Below are positions 31,096 to 38,907 of a DNA stretch of 41,590 nucleotides, piece after piece (positions within the stretch are counted from its first letter, which is position 1; each line of letters begins with the position of its first letter). Position numbers and translations under genes: made by a program. The stretch covers positions 1-41,590 of the forward strand of contig JAHWHY010000014.1 of NCBI GenBank assembly GCA_019323015.1, written 5' to 3'. The notes beneath the pieces were generated by a model, which saw only the letters and a program-made list of their open reading frames with translations, was not told the origin of the DNA and made no database searches. The DNA comes from Candidatus Woesearchaeota archaeon (GTDB lineage: Archaea; Nanobdellota; Nanobdellia; Woesearchaeales; ARS49).

Positions 31096-32159
31096 AATAA
31101 GATTACTGATTTATGTCCTTTTTTTACAGGGTTTTGGTTTTCTCTTTTTACCAAATCGCTGATTTCAAGTTTTTTCATGTCTACTGGTAATCCTTTATTT
31201 AGTAATTCTGTAATGCGTTCTGCCAATCTTGGCGCAAATGTTTCCCATTTTGATTTTTCATCTTCTTTTGAAGAGAAAAAATACAGTCCGCTTTCAAGGT
31301 CCAGTGTTTCCCACCCTCCTTCTGCATAGCAGGAGTCGATTATCACTATTTTTTTTGCTTTTATGCTGTTCAGTGATGCTGAGATTTCTCTTTTTTTGAT
31401 TTGTTCTTCTTGTGATGCCGTCGTGAACCGATATTTGCTTCCGTGCATGCTGCAAAAGAAAAAGAAAAGGCTTTTTTCTGGAAGCCTTTCCGCCATCTGT
31501 AAGTAATGCATTATTTCTTCTTTTGTTGCGTTTTCGTGCGTTAATATGTTGCATTCATAAGGCACTCTTAGTTTTCTTATCAGGTGGTCCATCTGCCAGA
31601 TTGTTTTTTCTATTGACTTGTCTGCTTCTCTTTTGTAATCTGCCCCGACCAGCAGGGCATAGGCTTCTTTTATTGCCTCGTAAACTTTTATTTGCGCGCA
31701 GTCCTCTTGTCTGCCGCCTAATTTTATTGTCTGCCCGCCTGTAAGCATCAGTGGATAACTTGGTTCTATTTTTGTTCCTGCATATGTGCCGTTTTTGCTC
31801 TCTAAATCTGCAATGTAAAGGTCTCCGTTGATTGTGCCGAGCATTGCGTGAAACCTGGATATGTGCCTGAATTTTCTCGGGTTTATCCTTATGATTGCCT
31901 GAAACACTGCATTTTTTACAAGTGATTCTAGCTGCGGCTTTTTTTGTGTTATTTTTCCTGTCAGGAATCTGCTTGTTTGTTCATTTGTTTCAATAAGCTC
32001 GTAATTCCATTCCCCTGCCGGCTCTGGAAAATCTCCCCCTAAAGTTCCTATAAGTACCGGGCCGTATACAGGTATTATTGTTCTCTCTAGGTCCTGCACA
32101 TTTCCGCTGATGTCTCCTATAGCCACAGGCCTTATTTTCCACCTTGCTATCTCAGGCAT
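31092..32159 (-). CDS. FHA-caspase fusion protein
   Basis: 355 aa. Residues about 85-155 are an FHA domain: ISRFHAMLG (Ser101, His104), ADLESKNGTYAG (Asn123). Residues about 165-320 are a caspase-like (peptidase C14) fold. It opens with YALLVGADY, has the catalytic His in FFFFCSMHG (His239) and the catalytic Cys in KIVIIDSCYAEGG (Cys277). The N-terminal 80 residues are unassigned. It should bind phosphothreonine and cleave proteins, probably after activation by docking. A leaderless TATA lies near 32181-32194. The stop overlaps the kinase stop within CTAG, tying the two genes physically. Confidence 0.88.
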   Translation of the reverse strand: MPEIARWKIRPVAIGDISGNVQDLERTIIPVYGPVLIGTLGGDFPEPAGEWNYELIETNEQTSRFLTGKITQKKPQLESLVKNAVFQAIIRINPRKFRHISRFHAMLGTINGDLYIADLESKNGTYAGTKIEPSYPLMLTGGQTIKLGGRQEDCAQIKVYEAIKEAYALLVGADYKREADKSIEKTIWQMDHLIRKLRVPYECNILTHENATKEEIMHYLQMAERLPEKSLFFFFCSMHGSKYRFTTASQEEQIKKREISASLNSIKAKKIVIIDSCYAEGGWETLDLESGLYFFSSKEDEKSKWETFAPRLAERITELLNKGLPVDMKKLEISDLVKRENQNPVKKGHKSVILF

Positions 32160-32222
32160 GTATTCTATTACTGCTTTGTTCTTTATATGTTTATTGTCTA
32201 AAAAACCGGAAATTTACCATAA

Positions 32223-32235
32223 GCTTTTTAAATAA
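32223..32235 (+). promoter_or_regulatory. TATA box and ribosome site for the lipoprotein gene
   Basis: CTTTTTAAATAAC about 50 bp before the ATG at 32280, with the G-rich GGGGGTGTA (32264-32272) as ribosome site. Confidence 0.5.
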
Positions 32236-32279
32236 CCACTCTTTTGTAGTAATCATACACAATGGGGGTGTAATTCAAG

Positions 32280-32639
32280 ATGAAAATACTAGGATATGAA
32301 ATGAGACCAATACACGCTGCTTATGCAGGACTTTTGGCTTTGGCAGTAGGCTGTGGTGGAAGCAATGAGCCATACGAATATGACAGCCCAAAGACAGAGC
32401 AGATGTATGAAAACGTCCGCAAGAACATGGAGCTGCACGGAAGGCTTAATCATCCTGGAAAGTGGTCTGCTATTTTATTGAAGGCTGCTGAAAGGGATAT
32501 GCAATTGACAAATCCTTTGACTCTTGATGATCTCAAGTGGATTGTTGACAATGAAGTTAAGCGCGGCGATGAAATCTATGATTGGGAAGATTTGCGCGCG
32601 CCTCCTAAGAGAGACGAGCCTGCTGAAAAAGGCGAATAA
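32280..32639 (+). CDS. Putative lipoprotein, 119 aa
   Basis: The N-terminus has a hydrophobic stretch (residues 13-24) ending in LAVGCGGS, a lipobox-like site with the acceptor Cys at residue 25. The mature part is charged and helical (SAILLKAAERDMQL, then LDDLKWIVDNEVKRGDEIYD) with a disordered acidic/basic end. Likely exported and lipid-anchored outside the cell; role unknown. It is transcribed away from the FHA-caspase gene and ends in a T-rich terminator. Confidence 0.65.
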   Translation: MKILGYEMRPIHAAYAGLLALAVGCGGSNEPYEYDSPKTEQMYENVRKNMELHGRLNHPGKWSAILLKAAERDMQLTNPLTLDDLKWIVDNEVKRGDEIYDWEDLRAPPKRDEPAEKGE

Positions 32640-32640
32640 G

Positions 32641-32659
32641 CTTTTTTATTTTTTTTTAA
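32641..32659 (+). terminator. T-rich terminator after the lipoprotein gene
   Basis: CTTTTTTATTTTTTTTTAAA directly after the stop codon, a typical archaeal oligo-T termination stretch. Confidence 0.55.
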
Positions 32660-32711
32660 ACGAAAATTAGAATTTCTTCAAAATTCACTGAAAACTGTAG
32701 TTTTCCCGAAA

Positions 32712-32761
32712 AATTTATATACATTTAAACCAGATTTCTGTTTATAACTAAAAAAGGTGAT
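32712..32761 (+). promoter_or_regulatory. Promoter of the membrane-protein gene at 32767
   Basis: AATTTATATAC (32712-32722) as TATA box and AAAGGTGAT (32753-32761) as a strong ribosome site. A tight inverted repeat GAAAACT-GT-AGTTTTC (32690-32705) stands just upstream and could be an operator. Confidence 0.6.
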
Positions 32762-32766
32762 GTTTA

Positions 32767-33189
32767 ATGGCTGAAATTGTTATACTTCCTGCATTATTGC
32801 TTGGCTTGATTATCGGCATTTATGAGGCTATTCTTTTGCATAGGGATGTCTCTGTTCCTACGCACAGGTTTGGTCACATGGCGCATGCCTTGGTTTATGC
32901 AATTATCGCTGTTTTCTTTACTATGAATGCTGCGTTTATTTACAGCACTTTTAGTTTCCTGCAGGGAATTCCCTTGATACAGTATCCTATTGTTTTTCAG
33001 ATAGCAGTAGGGGTTATAACCATGATTAAGGTTCATGGTGCCAGTGCTGCAATCAGGGGCTCTGTTGGCGGTGTTAGTGTTGGCATGAAAGAAACCTGGG
33101 CTCACAGTGCAATAATCGCTGTATTGGTTGTTGCAGCACCGTATGTCTGGCCTTTTGTTGCACCAGTACTGCCTTCCTGGCTGAAGTAG
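32767..33189 (+). CDS. Small integral membrane protein, 140 aa
   Basis: About four hydrophobic segments (approximately 3-22, 38-58, 72-88, 112-134), with His/Arg in the first loop (HRDVSVPTHRFGHMAHAL) and a Gly-rich loop (GSVGGVSVGMKETWAH). No signal for a known transporter family is recognised. It lies head to tail with the convergent helical gene at 33194, only 4 bp away. Confidence 0.6.
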   Translation: MAEIVILPALLLGLIIGIYEAILLHRDVSVPTHRFGHMAHALVYAIIAVFFTMNAAFIYSTFSFLQGIPLIQYPIVFQIAVGVITMIKVHGASAAIRGSVGGVSVGMKETWAHSAIIAVLVVAAPYVWPFVAPVLPSWLK

Positions 33190-33193
33190 AGAA

Positions 33194-33604
33194 TCAGATT
33201 TCTTCTATTTTTTCTTTGCATTCCTGGACTATTGTGTGCAGGTCTTTCAGGCTTTCGCTTATTTTGTCAGGGTTTTTGTCAACCATTGCCTCTTTTACTT
33301 TGACAATTTGTGTCAGTTCTGCCTTTAGCAGTCTTACTATCTGTTTTAGCAGTGGCTTTTTCTCTTCAATGTAGTTTTGCTCGTCAGTGATTTTTTTGAC
33401 TTGTTTGTTGATTGGCTCCAGCATATTGTCTACTGTGTCTGAGATTAGTTTTGCCTTGTCTTCTGGTATTCCTCCTGTTAATACTTCAACGTCAAGGAAG
33501 TCGTGGTGTGTCAGTGAGTTAAGCACTTTTGCTTTTGCGTTTTCTCTTTTTAGCAGGAATTCTTTTATGTCTGCTGCTACTGATCTTGCGGTTTTTATTG
33601 TCAT
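33194..33604 (-). CDS. Helical protein resembling the rod of the 777-aa membrane protein
   Basis: 136 aa, all-helical, with motif TDEQNYIEEKKP near residue 73. The same EQNYIE word occurs in the rod of the 27302-29635 protein (TEQNYIEKEIK), suggesting distant relationship or a shared binding helix. No membrane segment. It is 1 bp downstream of the membrane-protein gene at 33606, so the two form an operon: a membrane part and a separate helical part, mirroring the fused layout of the 777-aa protein. Confidence 0.6.
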   Translation of the reverse strand: MTIKTARSVAADIKEFLLKRENAKAKVLNSLTHHDFLDVEVLTGGIPEDKAKLISDTVDNMLEPINKQVKKITDEQNYIEEKKPLLKQIVRLLKAELTQIVKVKEAMVDKNPDKISESLKDLHTIVQECKEKIEEI

Positions 33605-33605
33605 T

Positions 33606-34172
33606 TTATTCTTTACCTATCAGGTCTGCTGTGCAGGCCCCTATTAATGCTGTCAAGGTGACTGCTGCCACCTGTTTGTATCCTTCCCAGAAAAAATGAT
33701 GCAGGAATTCCGGGAAAAACAAGTATAATACTGCAACTGACATTATTAAGGATATCCCATATAATGTTGTTAGTCTTACTGGAAGAAACCACATCATTCT
33801 TGGAGACACTTTCCTGAATCCTGTTGCATAAAGGAAGATTCCTCCAATGATGTAAGATAATACAAACAAGAGTGTTGCTCTTGGTACTGTGAGCTCCTCT
33901 GCTATGTGTATTCCGTATATGACTGTGTAGTGGGCCACAATGCCTATGAATGCGCCCAAGGCCCCCTTTGCTATGTCATGGTATGTTATTTTTTTCAGCG
34001 GGTGTGATTCTGATTTCTCTTTTATTTTCTTTTCTATTTCTTCAAGTTTTTGAAGCTCTTGTTCTTCTTCTTTTAATTCTGTTGTCTCCTGCTCGCTTAG
34101 CTTGCCTATTTTTTTGGCCAACAGGTCTAGTTTCTTGTTTATGCTTTCCAGTGTCACCTTTTTTTTAGCCAT
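33606..34172 (-). CDS. Membrane protein with N-terminal coiled coil (DUF2391-like)
   Basis: 188 aa. Residues 1-60 are a charged coiled coil (KKLDLLAKKIGKLSEQETTE). The rest has about four hydrophobic segments, beginning HDIAKGALGAFIGIVAHYTV and ending VAAVTLTALIGACTADLIGK. The ending and the first segment recall the DUF2391 membrane family, though this is from memory of the pattern only. Function unknown. Probably co-transcribed with the helical gene downstream (33194). Confidence 0.55.
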   Translation of the reverse strand: MAKKKVTLESINKKLDLLAKKIGKLSEQETTELKEEEQELQKLEEIEKKIKEKSESHPLKKITYHDIAKGALGAFIGIVAHYTVIYGIHIAEELTVPRATLLFVLSYIIGGIFLYATGFRKVSPRMMWFLPVRLTTLYGISLIMSVAVLYLFFPEFLHHFFWEGYKQVAAVTLTALIGACTADLIGKE

Positions 34173-34198
34173 TAAAAACTAGATTAAATTAAATCTAT

Positions 34199-34444
34199 TT
34201 AAATATTTCTGAGAATGTAGTAGGATGCTATTGCAACTGCGCTTAGTATTGCGGTGTACTTGAGGGTTTCTGGTTTAATGATTCTTTTGTAAGTGCATCT
34301 TGGCAGGCGTTGTAGAAAGCTTTTGTTAGGGTAATGCAGGTGGGTTGCCTTGTGCCTTGCATATGCCTTTCCAAGTGTGGCAGCTGCATGTGCTCCTGCA
34401 ATTATCGGAATTGCAGTAAGTACTATGTCGCTTAATTCTCCCAT
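34199..34444 (-). CDS. Small membrane protein, 81 aa
   Basis: One hydrophobic segment near the N-terminus (IVLTAIPIIAGAHAAATLG) and one at the C-terminus (YTAILSAVAIASYYIL), separated by a basic loop rich in Lys/Arg/His. ATG at 34444 is preceded on the minus strand by GGGGGGA as ribosome site. No family recognised. It starts 15 bp after the rpl35ae stop on the same strand. Confidence 0.55.
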   Translation of the reverse strand: MGELSDIVLTAIPIIAGAHAAATLGKAYARHKATHLHYPNKSFLQRLPRCTYKRIIKPETLKYTAILSAVAIASYYILRNI

Positions 34445-34459
34445 TGTCTCCCCCCAGTT

Positions 34460-34723
34460 TTACTCTATCTTAACTTCTGTTCCAAGGCTCTGTCCTGGCA
34501 GGCCTCTCTCAAACAAGACGCGAACACAGCCCTTGTTGCCGTGTGCTGCAGAAATCTTTCCTTTGATTGTTGTTTTCTTTTTTCCAGGCGCAGTCCAGCT
34601 CACTGTTTTTCCAATGATTTTCTCTGCTTTTGCCTTGCTGTTAATCCCTTCAATCTCTATTATCATCTGATTTCCTGTTTTTATTCTCCTGCTTCCCCTG
34701 AAATTAGTTATTCTCGCCTTCAT
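34460..34723 (-). CDS. rpl35ae: Ribosomal protein L35Ae
   Basis: 87 aa, typical size. Family features: MKARITNFRGSRRIKTGNQM at the start, KAEKIIGKTVSW in the middle and the conserved KGKISAAHGNKGCVRVLFERG followed by PGQSLGTEV. L35Ae is a large-subunit protein of archaea and eukaryotes. It has a short gap to the GTPase gene upstream on the same strand. Confidence 0.93.
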   Translation of the reverse strand: MKARITNFRGSRRIKTGNQMIIEIEGINSKAKAEKIIGKTVSWTAPGKKKTTIKGKISAAHGNKGCVRVLFERGLPGQSLGTEVKIE

Positions 34724-34764
34724 AGCTCTGTGGAATTATAATTGCTTTAAAAAGCTTATGTTTT

Positions 34765-35679
34765 CTATGTTATTATCTCCACTACATCTCCGTCCTTTAA
34801 TACATGCCCTAGTCCTGCTCTTTGCTTTGGGAATTTTGCGCTTTTTCCAGTCACTATCGCGAACTTGAATCTCTTCACAAAGTCCTTATGGACTTTCTCC
34901 GCTAGTTGCTTGATAGTTGCTCCTTTTGGCAAGGCAATGGGTTGTTCTTTGTTCTGTGTGTATACCTTGATTAGCCCGGTTAATTTCCATGCCTGTTTTT
35001 TCAGCTCTTCCAAGCCGATTCTTTGTTTTACTGAGATTGGAAGTATTGTTTTGTCTGGAAATTCTTTTCTCAATTTCTCTAGGTTTTCTGTTCCTAGGTC
35101 TATCTTGTTTGCTGCTATTATCAGGGGCTTCTCTATTCCTGCTTCATCTAGCTCCTTCAGGATCATCTTGACTTCGTCTGTATTCCTGCTCAGGTCATGC
35201 ATCAGGATTATCCCGTCTGCTCCCCTGATTATTCCTAATAATCTTCTTCCTCCTCCTTTGTCTTCATGAGCTCCTTCAATCAGGCCGGGAATCTCGACTA
35301 ATTGAACCTCTATGCCTTCATATTTTATTATTGCAGGTATTGGTTTTAATGTTGTAAAGGCATAGTTTGCTACTTTTATTTGAATGTCGGATAATGCTTT
35401 CAGTAGTGAGCTCTTTCCGATGTTTGGAGCTCCCACTAGCATGATTTGGGCCGCACCTTCTTTCTTGACTCCTATCCAGTCTTGATGTTTTACTTTTGCC
35501 CTTGTTTTTGTCTTTCCTATCTCTTCCTGGATCCATGCTCTTATTTCTGCATAAGCTCCAGATGTGAAACTAGGAAGCTCTTCCAGTATTTGTTTGAGTT
35601 CATTGATTTTTTGTTTTCCTTCTTTTCCTTTTATTCGCTTTTTGATAAGCTGCATTTGTATGACGTGTGGTAATGCCAT
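34765..35679 (-). CDS. DRG/Obg-type GTPase with TGS domain
   Basis: 304 aa from the ATG at 35679, chosen because AGGTGAT precedes it; a GTG three codons earlier is unlikely. GTPase motifs: G1 GAPNIGKSS (about 83-91), G2 region NYAFTTLKPIP, G3 VEIPGLIEGAHEDKGGG (Glu where Asp is usual), G4 NKID, G5-like ISV. The C-terminal TGS domain (about 228-304) ends GLGHVLKDGDVVEIIT. The DRG family associates with ribosomes and translation in archaea and eukaryotes, matching the neighbouring L35Ae gene. The N-terminal helical region is short compared with eukaryotic DRG. Confidence 0.88.
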   Translation of the reverse strand: MALPHVIQMQLIKKRIKGKEGKQKINELKQILEELPSFTSGAYAEIRAWIQEEIGKTKTRAKVKHQDWIGVKKEGAAQIMLVGAPNIGKSSLLKALSDIQIKVANYAFTTLKPIPAIIKYEGIEVQLVEIPGLIEGAHEDKGGGRRLLGIIRGADGIILMHDLSRNTDEVKMILKELDEAGIEKPLIIAANKIDLGTENLEKLRKEFPDKTILPISVKQRIGLEELKKQAWKLTGLIKVYTQNKEQPIALPKGATIKQLAEKVHKDFVKRFKFAIVTGKSAKFPKQRAGLGHVLKDGDVVEIIT

Positions 35680-35711
35680 TTTAATCACCTTTAAATTTGT
35701 TTAATAGAATC

Positions 35712-35731
35712 AGCTCTAGTAGTGTAGAGCT
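35712..35731. repeat. Perfect hairpin upstream of the GTPase gene
   Basis: AGCTCTA-GTAGTG-TAGAGCT, 7-bp stem with a 6-nt loop, in the 183-bp gap between the GTPase start and the end of the truncated TctA gene. It could end the TctA transcript or shape the GTPase leader. The rest of the gap shows no gene. Confidence 0.4.
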
Positions 35732-35862
35732 TTCGCTATAGAATTTCTTTGTTTATGCTGAGAAAATAGAGCGCCAGCTAATCAAAACATTTTCCAAATC
35801 CAATGCTTTATGTTTAGCTGTCATAAGAACTAGTAAGAATTCGTGCTTTTTAAAGTTTTTGC

Positions 35863-36294
35863 CTATAAAAGATAAAATACTATAACAGGCAGTAAAAGAC
35901 ACCCCATTGCATTGCTTCTGCATGCTCCTGTTATCTGAGGTACTATTCCTATTGCAGTGCTTATCAATAACACTAATAACCCGGTGAATCCAGAGAAATA
36001 AAATGCTAATCCAATAATAAATAACATAATTAACATTGAGATTATTTTGTAATCTATTTCTTCTATCATGAAAGCGAATAGTTTTGCAATCTTTAAAGTC
36101 AGTATTGTTGCAATCCCTCCTACTATCAATGCTACTGCTGCAAAAGTAACTAGTCTCGCCAAATCAATATTAGTTAGTATCTCCATCACTGCAACAATTG
36201 CTCCGTTTCTTGCTTTATCAAGTGTATAAACAGTGACAAGAGCGATGATAAAATTCACTGTGTTCCTGCTTGAGAAAATACGGCTTTTGTCCGT
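35863..36294 (-). pseudogene. Truncated TctA-family membrane protein (C-terminal part)
   Basis: The readable C-terminal 131 residues start at a GTG (36258). Family-like sequence continues 12 codons further (TDKSRIFSSRNT) until a TAG at 36295-36297, so the true gene once extended beyond. The end STAIGIVPQITGACRSNAMG followed by LLLPVIVFYLL and the motif TLDKARNGAIVAV match the C-terminus of archaeal TctA-like proteins (COG1784), normally about 400 aa. The N-terminal two-thirds are missing where the integrase-bearing element begins, pointing to disruption by integration. A short independent protein is less likely. Confidence 0.65.
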
Positions 36295-36378
36295 CTAAAA
36301 ACAGGGATACGTAAGAAAGTCGTATTAAGTTTTTATATGAACTGCACCGCTCCAAAAAAACAAATGGAGGCAAAAACC

Positions 36379-36813
36379 ATGACGAAAAAAGAAAAAAAAT
36401 TATTCGGCATGAATGCGTTCAAGCACGTTGAACGTATTAAAGAAATGCTACAAACGCATTTCCCACAAATACCAGAAACAGAATACAGCAGGCTATTCAG
36501 CCGACTAAGCGGGCATTACAGGCACAAATACAAGCCAAACGACAAAATATGCAGGAGCAACCCAAAGCTAAACAACAATGAGAGAGCAATCTTTGACTGG
36601 CTCTTAAGAGAAAAATACAAGCCAAGCACTGTGTACTACTGGTTTTTAGAAACACGCTTGCCAGCAGACGTGATGCACCATTTACAAGAAGGAAACATGA
36701 CTGCAAGCACAGCCAAAAAGATAGCAAAGAACAGGCAAAGAAGCAATGACGCAAACGCAAGCCTGTTAATCCTAGAACAATGTATTCAAGCAGTAAGGGG
36801 GTGGAGCGAATGA
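36379..36813 (+). CDS. Hypothetical protein preceding the integrase
   Basis: 144 aa from ATG 36379, which has GGAGG 7-8 nt upstream and a TATA box (TTTTTATATGA, 36330-36340); an in-frame ATG at 36364 and one at 36337 lie too close to the promoter. The protein is basic and helical, with Lys/Arg/Tyr-rich stretches (LSGHYRHKYKPNDKICR) and a possible helix-turn-helix end (MTASTAKKIAKNRQRS). It overlaps the recombinase start by ATGA, so it is likely translated with it and may be its accessory (excisionase-like) or regulator. No family recognised. Confidence 0.6.
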   Translation: MTKKEKKLFGMNAFKHVERIKEMLQTHFPQIPETEYSRLFSRLSGHYRHKYKPNDKICRSNPKLNNNERAIFDWLLREKYKPSTVYYWFLETRLPADVMHHLQEGNMTASTAKKIAKNRQRSNDANASLLILEQCIQAVRGWSE

Positions 36814-37634
36814 TACCGCACAGAGGCTTTGGCAGACGAAACAAAATACCTGATATCTTCAACAAAAGACAACTCATTCAATTATTTGAAGGCTTTGAAA
36901 ATCCTAAATGGGCAATGGCAAGCTTACTGGCTTTGTATTGTGGCTTGCGTGAAAGCGAAGTATGCAACCTAAAACTTTACGACATAGACCTAGACAAAGG
37001 AAAGCTTAAAGTCGTAGATGGCAAAAACACAAACAGAACCAGAGACGGATACGGCAAAGACAGAATCGTACCAATACCGCAGAACATTATTCCAATCATC
37101 AGGGACTGGATTGATTTTATTGGCGGAGGAACATACTTCCTTCCAGCAATCAATGCTCCTGATAAGCCAATGCACCCGCATACGATAAGCAATTTTTTCA
37201 ACAGGCACATGCACAAAGTTAATCTTGCAGAAGTCAGGAAAGCTAAAGAAATCACAAAAGGAAAGATGAAAGGCTTTATGAGAAAAACTTTGAAGTACAC
37301 CTTCCACACATTGCGCCATTGTTATGGAACTCAAATGTATGAGCAAACAGGAGACATCTTCCTAGTATGCGAGTTAATGGGGCATGCAGATATAAGCACG
37401 ACAATGGTTTACATGCACACCAGCCACAAGCGCAAAAGTGAAAGAGTGAATCAAGCATTCAAGCCAGTACAAATAAGCAACAAACAATTACAAGACTTGA
37501 AGCGTGAAGACGTAATGCTAATGGCAGAACAAAACAGAGCTAAAGAACTCGCTCTCCGTGAGAAAGAAATAGAGCTCAAACGTGCAGAACTAATGCAAAG
37601 CATGCAACCGCAAATAATAACCAGAACAACATAA
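36810..37634 (+). CDS. Tyrosine recombinase (integrase)
   Basis: 274 aa from the ATG at 36810 within the ATGA overlap, with GGGGGTGG upstream. The full catalytic set is visible: Arg47 (GLRESEV), Lys83 (GKDRIVPIP), His166-x-x-Arg169 (HTLRH), His192 (LMGHADIST) and nucleophile Tyr201 (VYMHTS). The N-terminal DNA-binding domain is short (about 30 residues before the catalytic fold), and the last 60 residues form a charged helix (REKEIELKRAEL). It likely catalysed integration at the nearby TctA gene. An intact, probably active enzyme. Confidence 0.92.
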   Translation: MIPHRGFGRRNKIPDIFNKRQLIQLFEGFENPKWAMASLLALYCGLRESEVCNLKLYDIDLDKGKLKVVDGKNTNRTRDGYGKDRIVPIPQNIIPIIRDWIDFIGGGTYFLPAINAPDKPMHPHTISNFFNRHMHKVNLAEVRKAKEITKGKMKGFMRKTLKYTFHTLRHCYGTQMYEQTGDIFLVCELMGHADISTTMVYMHTSHKRKSERVNQAFKPVQISNKQLQDLKREDVMLMAEQNRAKELALREKEIELKRAELMQSMQPQIITRTT

Positions 37635-37660
37635 AAAACTTTTTTTTCTTTTATTTTATA
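37635..37660. terminator. T-rich stretch between convergent genes
   Basis: ACTTTTTTTTCTTTTATTTT (37638-37657) directly after the integrase stop. The convergent zinc-ribbon gene ends at 37656. Confidence 0.45.
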
Positions 37661-38834
37661 CTTCTGTTAATTCAGTCGAGAACCAAGAACGCAAACCAGA
37701 AACAAGCTCCTGTTCTGAAGATAACTGTTTAATAAGCCATGACTGGTATTTTTCAGGACTCCACAAATCAGTACAATCCTTGCTATAATTATTCAAGCGA
37801 GCAATACGCCCACACGTTTTGCAATGCAAAAGAGCAAGCTTCTTACTTGCAATAAAAGCCTTGCATATTTGTTTTCTTTGGTTATCCAAGTACAGTTTCT
37901 TGTTGTTGTGGTGTTGCTGAGCATCTTTGTACAAACTGTTAAGGTCTGCATACAACCTTTCTTTATTTTGTAGAATTTTTTTTCGCTCTTTTTTTAGGAT
38001 TGCACGCAGTTCAGTACTGCCTTTAGAACGCAAATCTATTTTCTCCAAATAAGCGCTTGCTTGTTGCTTGCTTTGTTTTTGTTTTTTAGCATAGTCTTTG
38101 AACCATCGCAAGCCGACATGGTGTGTACTCCATTTCAGTAATAAGCTTCTAAACTTTTCAGGAGATTTCATACTCTCTACAAGCTGAACATTGTAACTGC
38201 CACAAGCTAGGCAAGAATTTTTCTCTTTAGATTTATTCCAGATATTCCACATAAAACAATGCACGTGCTCAGGCTTTACTTTACAAAAAACACAATGTCC
38301 ACAAGCCTGAAAAGAACCAAGACTTAAATTGTTTATGAACGCATGAGATACACTCTTATTCAAGCCAAGCTTAAAGAACCAGCTTATTTGCCTTGAAGTA
38401 TAACCCTCTTTTTTCTTAGAAATACGCTTCATTTCTTGATTCAATTCCCGCAAGTGTTTTTTATCTCTGTTATATTGTTGCTCCAGTACTTCATACACGT
38501 CTTTTTCCTCGCCTTGTAACATTTTAGAACGTAAAGCAATTAACCAAGATTCTGTTCTTTTCAACAAAGAACGTGTTTGTTGAATTGAATTTTTTAAAGC
38601 AATTGCTAAATCAGGATTTTCAAGATTTATTTGTTTTAAGCGTTGAATCAAAGCCAGCAAACAACCTGAAGGCTTACAATATTTAGAACGTACTCTGTCT
38701 AGCTGAAACTTACGCCCGCAATCCTTACACAAAAACCGCTGAACCTTCTTATTTTTGAGCTGTCGCAAGCCAATCTTAACAACAGAAACAGAACTACAAA
38801 AAGGACACTGCGTAGGTCTAAAAGCGATTTTCAA
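37656..38834 (-). CDS. Multi-zinc-ribbon protein with internal duplication
   Basis: 392 aa. The start is a TTG at 38834; no in-frame ATG precedes the first zinc motif and an in-frame stop lies two codons upstream. Zinc-type Cys pairs: CPFC/CKDC (about 10-40, like the N-terminal ribbon of IS1-type transposases), CGHC-x-CFC (about 180), CLAC (about 208) and CKTC (about 338). Two coiled coils separate them. A related unit occurs twice after Cys pairs: SPEKFRSLLLKW and SPEKYQSWLIKQ, each followed by GLR-x-WF. No DDE, HUH or nuclease motif is seen. Likely nucleic-acid-binding; family unrecognised. TATA (CCTTTATAAACC) at 38866-38877. Confidence 0.7.
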   Translation of the reverse strand: MKIAFRPTQCPFCSSVSVVKIGLRQLKNKKVQRFLCKDCGRKFQLDRVRSKYCKPSGCLLALIQRLKQINLENPDLAIALKNSIQQTRSLLKRTESWLIALRSKMLQGEEKDVYEVLEQQYNRDKKHLRELNQEMKRISKKKEGYTSRQISWFFKLGLNKSVSHAFINNLSLGSFQACGHCVFCKVKPEHVHCFMWNIWNKSKEKNSCLACGSYNVQLVESMKSPEKFRSLLLKWSTHHVGLRWFKDYAKKQKQSKQQASAYLEKIDLRSKGSTELRAILKKERKKILQNKERLYADLNSLYKDAQQHHNNKKLYLDNQRKQICKAFIASKKLALLHCKTCGRIARLNNYSKDCTDLWSPEKYQSWLIKQLSSEQELVSGLRSWFSTELTEV

Positions 38835-38907
38835 AGGTCTTCATACCCCATATTTACAGGGGGGTTTATAAAGGTTTGGTTACAAAAAACAAAAATAGGT
38901 CTAAAAG
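38813..38907. repeat. Direct repeat TAGGTCTAAAAG
   Basis: Identical 12-bp words at 38813-38824 (inside the start of the zinc-ribbon gene) and 38896-38907 (immediately before the stem-loop), 83 bp apart. They bracket the zinc-ribbon promoter and may be protein-binding or recombination sites. Confidence 0.6.
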
